Source: Candidatus Cloacimonadota bacterium (GTDB lineage Bacteria > Cloacimonadota > Cloacimonadia > Cloacimonadales > Cloacimonadaceae). Taken from it: a stretch of 8,171 nt of DNA. The stretch spans positions 1-8,171 of the forward strand of contig JAQUHL010000071.1 of the NCBI GenBank assembly GCA_028683635.1, given 5' to 3'. The number at the start of each line of letters is the position of its first letter. Positions within the stretch are counted from its first letter, which is position 1. A program made the translations under genes and the position numbers. Shown here piece by piece: positions 4,164 to 8,171 of this stretch. The notes beneath the pieces were generated by a model. That model had not been told where the DNA came from and did no database searches. It saw only the letters and a list, made by a program, of their open reading frames with translations.

Positions 4164-6641
4164 TTACATTACTTCGCCGAGAATCTTATCCATCATCAGC
4201 TTCGCATTGTTTTTGTGCATATAGGTAAGCGGGAAGCCGAGTAGATAACAGCGGTTGTTTGGATTGACCTGGCGCAAGCCGATAACTTTATTATTAAACA
4301 GGTCATACTGAGCCTGTGTGGGTGGATATGAATAATAGCTGGTCGGTTTGCATCCCAAGCGGTAAATAGGTTCTGCAGTGTAGTTATTGAAATAGGTCAC
4401 TATACCAATACCCTTACGTGCATTAACCACTGAGTTAAAGGTGGCTTCAGGATAGTTTGTGGGATCGTCCTCATCGAAGTACTGAGTATAAAGATCAGAA
4501 AAACCAGCCTGTCCGACGGCCTTTTGCATGAAAGGATTGATTTGAATTCCAGTGGCAGAACCCAGAACAGAACTGGCTGATCCCAAGGCATAGTTAATCC
4601 CAAGATTGGATATCAGAGTTCGCTGAGAGGCAGTGACAACTGCATCCAACATTGAAGAAACCAGGTGAGTGCCGGATAGCAGAAGATTTCCACCATTTTG
4701 GATGTACATGGTAATTCCGTCATGATCCCTGGGCAAGGTGCTGGAATTGCTGGGATGATCGCTATGATGGATCACCATTTTGTAGTGCTGCAGATCACTC
4801 AAAGACAAATTACGTCCCCGGACATCGGCAAAGGTATTACCGGGGTTGGATTCTGCGTTTCTGATCTTAAATGTTTTGGTGCCATTGTAGCCGGAAAGCA
4901 TGTATTCATATTTTTCCTGTACCACATCATCAGGAGCGTAAGTGGCATTGTTTTGATCGTCATCGATGATCAGGATACCGGATCTGCTTGCCGGTGGAAT
5001 ATAGGATTCGAGTTTGAACTGGATGACGGCCGGATTGGGGTCAACCTCGTCCTGAAGATCAACGCAACGTACTTCAAAAGTATGAGTTCCGGGATAGATC
5101 AGGGGGTTGGTCAGCACCACAGTTTGCCCCAAAGGAGAGTTCGTGGGAACCCTGCGCCAGCGTTTATTATCATTGTCGGTAACAATATATCCTCCGACAA
5201 AGTTGTATGGCTCACCATTGAAGCGGATATCGAAATGAGTAATTTCGCTATAGTAGTTCCGGTTGGTCGTAGCATCGAGAACTTTATCTACTTTCCTTTC
5301 ATAAGGATCTGTGACGGGGATTTCCTGTCCACCAGTGGTGACACGGGCATATTCTCCCCACCAGCCCCATCTTACCCAGACCTTTATGTTGGAACTGTGA
5401 ACGGCGGTATATTCATTTTCGAAATTCTTAAACAGGGGCGTGGCAAATCTTTGAACTCCGCCAATGATCGTAAAGGGCAGAATCTCCGGAGTGGATTCGT
5501 CGTTGTAGTCGATAAAATGATAATCGCCAAGGGAATAGAATTTCTGAGGATAGATATCGGTTCTGGGATGGAAACCCTCTTTGACGGCAAAAGTAATTGT
5601 TGATTTTCCAATCAACTGCCCCTGCTCATTGTAAACCAGTGTATCAGAGACAATACCGGCAAGGTCAAAGACTCTTCCCAAAACCTCAGTATAGGTAACC
5701 TGTTGACCCGCTGAGTCGTAATCGCTGGAAAGAGAGGGAGTTGTATATTTAGTAAGTAGATACTGATTGATCTTAGGTTGACTTGAAGTAGAAATCCAAT
5801 CCGTTGTCGAGATCATCTGATTACCTGGATAAGTAAACTTTCTAACCTTGAATTCATAATACCAGGCCGTCGCTTGTAAGAATGGATCGGGATCCTGAAG
5901 TGAAAAACTCAAGCGAATACCTGTTCCCACCTGCCCGCCATCGGGATTGCCCTTGGTTGTTGTTACTGTACAGGTAGGTTTTGCAGAGGAAGTTTTGAAT
6001 ACACGAAACGCTGCTTGTTGAGTGATATCACCCCTGTTATCTTTGGCAATGACTTCAAATCTGCTTATCCTGGGGCTGGGATTACCATTGGCATCGGCAC
6101 CTGGGAAGTTGATTGTAACATACTTCTTGGAAGACCAAATGGTTCGATTTGCATCAGGGCTATCGAGAGGAATATTCTGATTCGCACCCAAGTTGTAATG
6201 AAGTATCCACCCCACACCAAACTTGTTGGCAACGTTATCAGGAGTAACTGCACCAGTACCATCTAAGAACCTGTTTCCAGGAGTGGATATGGGGTTGCCC
6301 GATTCGTCCAAAAGCCTGAAAGCATAACCTTCGATGGATCCATCCGTATCCGTTGCGTGCCAATAGATGCTTTGCTGGAACAAGATAGGAGTCGAAGTTT
6401 CCAGATCTGCAAGTGATTGATAAAAGGGATTGGGGATGGGATTGCCCTGATCGTCAAGGATCTGGTTCCCATCATCATCAAGCACAAATTGATTCATTGT
6501 ATCAACACCCTCATAGGATGTGATCTTAATTGTAGGTGCTGAATTGGCAAATTTACTGCCGGACTTTCCGCACCCTGCAAAACTCATTACTGCCGCAAGC
6601 AAAACAACGGCAACCAAGAGAGTTAATCTCTTTTTTTGCAT
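4164..6641 (-). CDS. Large predicted outer-membrane/surface lipoprotein with Ig-like modules and a C-terminal Rossmann-like domain
   Basis: From ATG 6641 the product has 825 residues. A type II signal peptide is visible: basic Lys3, Lys4 and Arg5, a hydrophobic core, then SFAGC with Cys24 as the lipidation site; Phe at -3 is less usual. Gly follows the Cys. Beta-rich extracellular modules seem to follow, for example WHATDTDGSIEGYAFRLLD (94-112), LQDPDPFLQATAWYYEFK (248-265) and PGTHTFEVRCVDLQDEVDP (517-535). The last 270 residues look different: GILIIDDD (555-562), YKMVIHHSD (620-628), YIQNGGNLLLSG (646-657) and LGFPLTYMHKNNAK (801-814). They recall glutamine-amidotransferase-like or flavodoxin-like folds without an evident catalytic Cys. 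The frame is open to 6755, but that would overlap folD, lacks a signal start and ignores GGGAGGA at 6651-6645. Function unknown; anchoring or surface binding is inferred. Confidence 0.85.
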   Translation of the reverse strand: MQKKRLTLLVAVVLLAAVMSFAGCGKSGSKFANSAPTIKITSYEGVDTMNQFVLDDDGNQILDDQGNPIPNPFYQSLADLETSTPILFQQSIYWHATDTDGSIEGYAFRLLDESGNPISTPGNRFLDGTGAVTPDNVANKFGVGWILHYNLGANQNIPLDSPDANRTIWSSKKYVTINFPGADANGNPSPRISRFEVIAKDNRGDITQQAAFRVFKTSSAKPTCTVTTTKGNPDGGQVGTGIRLSFSLQDPDPFLQATAWYYEFKVRKFTYPGNQMISTTDWISTSSQPKINQYLLTKYTTPSLSSDYDSAGQQVTYTEVLGRVFDLAGIVSDTLVYNEQGQLIGKSTITFAVKEGFHPRTDIYPQKFYSLGDYHFIDYNDESTPEILPFTIIGGVQRFATPLFKNFENEYTAVHSSNIKVWVRWGWWGEYARVTTGGQEIPVTDPYERKVDKVLDATTNRNYYSEITHFDIRFNGEPYNFVGGYIVTDNDNKRWRRVPTNSPLGQTVVLTNPLIYPGTHTFEVRCVDLQDEVDPNPAVIQFKLESYIPPASRSGILIIDDDQNNATYAPDDVVQEKYEYMLSGYNGTKTFKIRNAESNPGNTFADVRGRNLSLSDLQHYKMVIHHSDHPSNSSTLPRDHDGITMYIQNGGNLLLSGTHLVSSMLDAVVTASQRTLISNLGINYALGSASSVLGSATGIQINPFMQKAVGQAGFSDLYTQYFDEDDPTNYPEATFNSVVNARKGIGIVTYFNNYTAEPIYRLGCKPTSYYSYPPTQAQYDLFNNKVIGLRQVNPNNRCYLLGFPLTYMHKNNAKLMMDKILGEVM

Positions 6642-6644
6642 CAT

Positions 6645-6651
6645 TCCTCCC
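6645..6651 (-). promoter_or_regulatory. Strong ribosome binding site deciding the lipoprotein start
   Basis: GGGAGGA on the complement is directly followed by two ATG codons (6644 and 6641). The second has the more workable spacing (about 4 nt after GGAGG) and gives a clean signal peptide. Either choice changes the protein by a single Met. Confidence 0.8.
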
Positions 6652-6683
6652 AAACATCGGAATCGTCTTTTCTTTCTTTTTGC

Positions 6684-6712
6684 ATCAAAAAAAACATCAC
6701 CAAAATCGTCAA
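6684..6712 (-). promoter_or_regulatory. Possible internal promoter for the lipoprotein gene
   Basis: TTGACG (6712-6707), overlapping the folD stop, and TTTGAT (6689-6684) are spaced by 17 bp and resemble a sigma70-type promoter with 5/6 and 4/6 matches. The gap between folD and the lipoprotein gene, 67 nt, is the widest within unit 1, so an internal promoter is plausible. The matching is weak and AT-rich, so it could be chance. Confidence 0.25.
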
Positions 6713-7587
6713 TAATTTTTTGTGTGTCCCTGGGCTCTGAGGCAGGCAAGCGCAAGGTTTTTTATTAGTAAAGAGGTGGTTATGGATCCAATTCCACCGG
6801 GAACTGGTGTAATCGCCAAACATTTATCAAAGCAGGAATTATAATCTATATCGCCACAATAGGTGGAAGTTCCGTCGGCCAGGATTGTTTCATTTATTCC
6901 CACGTCGATCAGGATAGAATCTTTTTTGATCATCCCGGCTTTCACAAACTCGGACTTGCCAATAGCAGCGATCACAATATCAGCTTTAGTGGTCTCATTA
7001 ACCAGATCAACACTTCTGCTATGGCACACACTGAGGCTGGCGTTTCCCCAGGATGTTTTGCTCAGAAGCAATGCTGCCAGAGGTTTTCCCACCACAGCAC
7101 TACGCCCAAGTATCACTACTTTTTTACCCTCAGGTTTGATTTCATAATGTTTCAGGGTTTCGATTACGGCCTGTGCCGTGCAAGGAACAAAAGCCTCCAT
7201 TTCCAGCCAGAGCTTGCCAAGATTAAGCGGATGGATACCATCCACGTCCTTATCCGGATTGATATTCTGGTTGATGAGGTTTTCATCGAAACCCTTGGGC
7301 AGAGGCTTTTGGAGCATAATCCCGTGGATGGAATCATCAGTATTTGCCTGGTGAAGTTTACCAAGCAAGGCATCCTGGCTCAGGGAGACATCCAAAGGGC
7401 AGAAATCCACTTCGCATCCGATTTTTTGAGCGCTTCTAACGATGTTCTGAACATAGTATTCGGATGCTGGATCTTCACCAATCTGGATCAAGAGAAGCTT
7501 GGGACGAAGCTTGTGTTTCAGGATCAAATCCGACGTTTCCTGTCTTATCAAAGTTGCAACCGGTTTACCGGTAAGTATTTTATCCAT
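6709..7587 (-). CDS. folD: FolD: methylenetetrahydrofolate dehydrogenase / methenyltetrahydrofolate cyclohydrolase, with altered catalytic lysine position
   Basis: The 292-residue length is typical for the family. FolD oxidises 5,10-methylene-THF with NAD(P)+ and hydrolyses 5,10-methenyl-THF to 10-formyl-THF in the cytoplasm. Seen motifs (ATG numbering): EDPASEYYV (38-46) in the folate site, GIMLQKPLP with the conserved Gln, DKDVDGIHP, the dinucleotide loop VVILGRSAVVGKPLA, CHSRS, and ITPVPGGIG near the C-terminus. The family pattern is Y-x-x-x-K; here Tyr45 is kept but the Lys position is Ile49 (codon ATC, 7443-7441). That Lys is the general acid/base for the cyclohydrolase step, so this activity may be lost or altered. 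The ATG at 7587 overlaps the upstream stop as TGATG. A TTG at 7590 is in frame but too close to GGGGGA, so ATG is preferred. It is cotranscribed with the YmdB-family gene. Confidence 0.93.
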   Translation of the reverse strand: MDKILTGKPVATLIRQETSDLILKHKLRPKLLLIQIGEDPASEYYVQNIVRSAQKIGCEVDFCPLDVSLSQDALLGKLHQANTDDSIHGIMLQKPLPKGFDENLINQNINPDKDVDGIHPLNLGKLWLEMEAFVPCTAQAVIETLKHYEIKPEGKKVVILGRSAVVGKPLAALLLSKTSWGNASLSVCHSRSVDLVNETTKADIVIAAIGKSEFVKAGMIKKDSILIDVGINETILADGTSTYCGDIDYNSCFDKCLAITPVPGGIGSITTSLLIKNLALACLRAQGHTKNY

Positions 7588-8171
7588 CAATCCCCCACCA
7601 GAGTTCTTATACGCTCAATTGACAAAGCCTTGCGGCTGATTTCATCGATGTTTAGGAGAACTCCATTGATCTGGAGTCCCCGGTTCGATACTTCATAGCG
7701 CACAGGCACTCCTGTCCGCATTTTCTCCAGGATCAGGTTTTTCTTGATTCCGATCACAGAATCATGAGCACCAGTCATGCCGACATCAGTGATATAGGCT
7801 GTTCCTTGTTCCAAAACCTCTTCATCCGCAGTTTGGATATGCGTGTGAGTTCCCAAAATGGCAGAAATCTTGCCATCCACATGCCAACCCATAGCTCTCT
7901 TTTCAGCAGTGGATTCGGCATGAAAATCAAGGATAACGGGAACCTCGTCCGTTTTGTATTCTTCCCAATACCTGTCAAAAGCAGTGAAAGGTGAATCGCA
8001 GGGTGGCATAAACATCTGCCCCGTAAGGCAAAACAACCTGAGGGAATAGCCCTTCAAGCCAATGGTATGAAAGAGGTTTCCCGGTGCTGGAGAAGGATAG
8101 TTCATGGGCTTTACAATTCTGGGTTCACTCTGGATATAGCCCAATGCTTCGTGCCTGTCCCAGAGATGATT
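7587..8171 (-). CDS. YmdB-family metallophosphoesterase (TIGR00282 type), 5' end beyond the window
   Basis: The frame is open to the right edge, showing the last 194 residues. It starts with NHLWD, the second half of a G-N-H-x-W-D metal-site motif. Further ligand motifs are DFHAE (residues 82-86 of the visible part) and GTHTHIQTAD (107-116), followed by the very characteristic YITDVGMTG. Relative spacing of Asn1, His84, His109 and His111 equals that remembered for Asn67, His150, His175 and His177 in the DR1281/YmdB family, so about 66 residues are missing. Members bind two metal ions and hydrolyse phosphodiesters, including cyclic nucleotides in some species; the true substrate here is unknown. 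A TTG at 8144 is in frame but inside the conserved core, so it is not the start. The TGA overlaps the folD ATG. Confidence 0.93.
   Translation of the reverse strand, partial: NHLWDRHEALGYIQSEPRIVKPMNYPSPAPGNLFHTIGLKGYSLRLFCLTGQMFMPPCDSPFTAFDRYWEEYKTDEVPVILDFHAESTAEKRAMGWHVDGKISAILGTHTHIQTADEEVLEQGTAYITDVGMTGAHDSVIGIKKNLILEKMRTGVPVRYEVSNRGLQINGVLLNIDEISRKALSIERIRTLVGD
7591..7596 (-). promoter_or_regulatory. Ribosome binding site of folD
   Basis: GGGGGA on the complement, inside the last codons of the upstream gene, is 3 nt from ATG 7587 and directly adjacent to TTG 7590. The spacing favours ATG as start. Confidence 0.6.

Noticed and set aside
4698..5603. 301-codon open frame on the plus strand
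   Set aside because: It lies antisense inside the lipoprotein gene, has no ribosome binding site or recognisable domain, and its sequence reads like a shadow of the opposite strand.
6642..6755. N-terminal extension of the lipoprotein frame to an upstream start at 6755
   Set aside because: It would overlap folD, bury the signal peptide behind about 38 charged residues, and ignore the strong GGGAGGA site just before 6644/6641.
7021..7698. 225-codon open frame on the plus strand
   Set aside because: It is antisense to folD and the ymdB-family gene, both of which have clear conserved motifs.
7587..8144. Complete short phosphoesterase starting at the TTG at 8144
   Set aside because: The frame continues to the edge and the codons before TTG encode the conserved metal-site NH-x-WD motif, so the gene is cut by the window rather than short.

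Overview
The window holds six protein-coding genes, all on the minus strand, in two convincing transcription units separated by an intergenic stretch of about 630 bp rich in inverted repeats. No rRNA, tRNA, CRISPR array or transposase gene was seen. The organism appears to be a Gram-negative (diderm) bacterium, because the window has a large secreted lipoprotein and an SLBB-type polysaccharide-export protein. Protein style and base composition would fit the FCB group or a Cloacimonadota-like lineage. That placement is an impression, not a computed result.

Read in the direction of transcription (high to low coordinates), unit 1 starts beyond the right edge. It contains a YmdB-family metallophosphoesterase (cut by the edge), folD (5,10-methylene-tetrahydrofolate dehydrogenase/cyclohydrolase; stop and start overlap as TGATG), and an 825-residue predicted lipoprotein. 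The unit closes with a clear intrinsic terminator at 4111-4138. FolD keeps its nucleotide-binding and most folate-site motifs, but isoleucine stands where the catalytic lysine normally is.

The intergenic region (3531-4163) contains two notable structures. One is a perfect 83-bp palindrome (3667-3749, 41-bp arms, 1-nt centre) built from eight TTAAT(C)/(G)ATTAA boxes with an exact 11-bp period, four in each orientation. The other is an 87-bp element (3988-4074) bounded by perfect 17-bp inverted repeats and enclosing a GC-rich hairpin. The palindrome lies upstream of the second unit, close to a TTGACA hexamer, so it could be a phased operator array, a transcribed hairpin or a palindromic mobile repeat.

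Unit 2 encodes surface-polysaccharide functions: an extended-SDR nucleotide-sugar epimerase/decarboxylase, an SLBB-repeat periplasmic export protein (11-nt overlap with the epimerase gene), and a DegT/DnrJ/EryC1/StrS aminotransferase resembling WbpE. A start codon just before the left edge suggests that the cluster continues. The SDR and aminotransferase would make or modify a nucleotide sugar, and the SLBB protein would take part in exporting the finished polymer.
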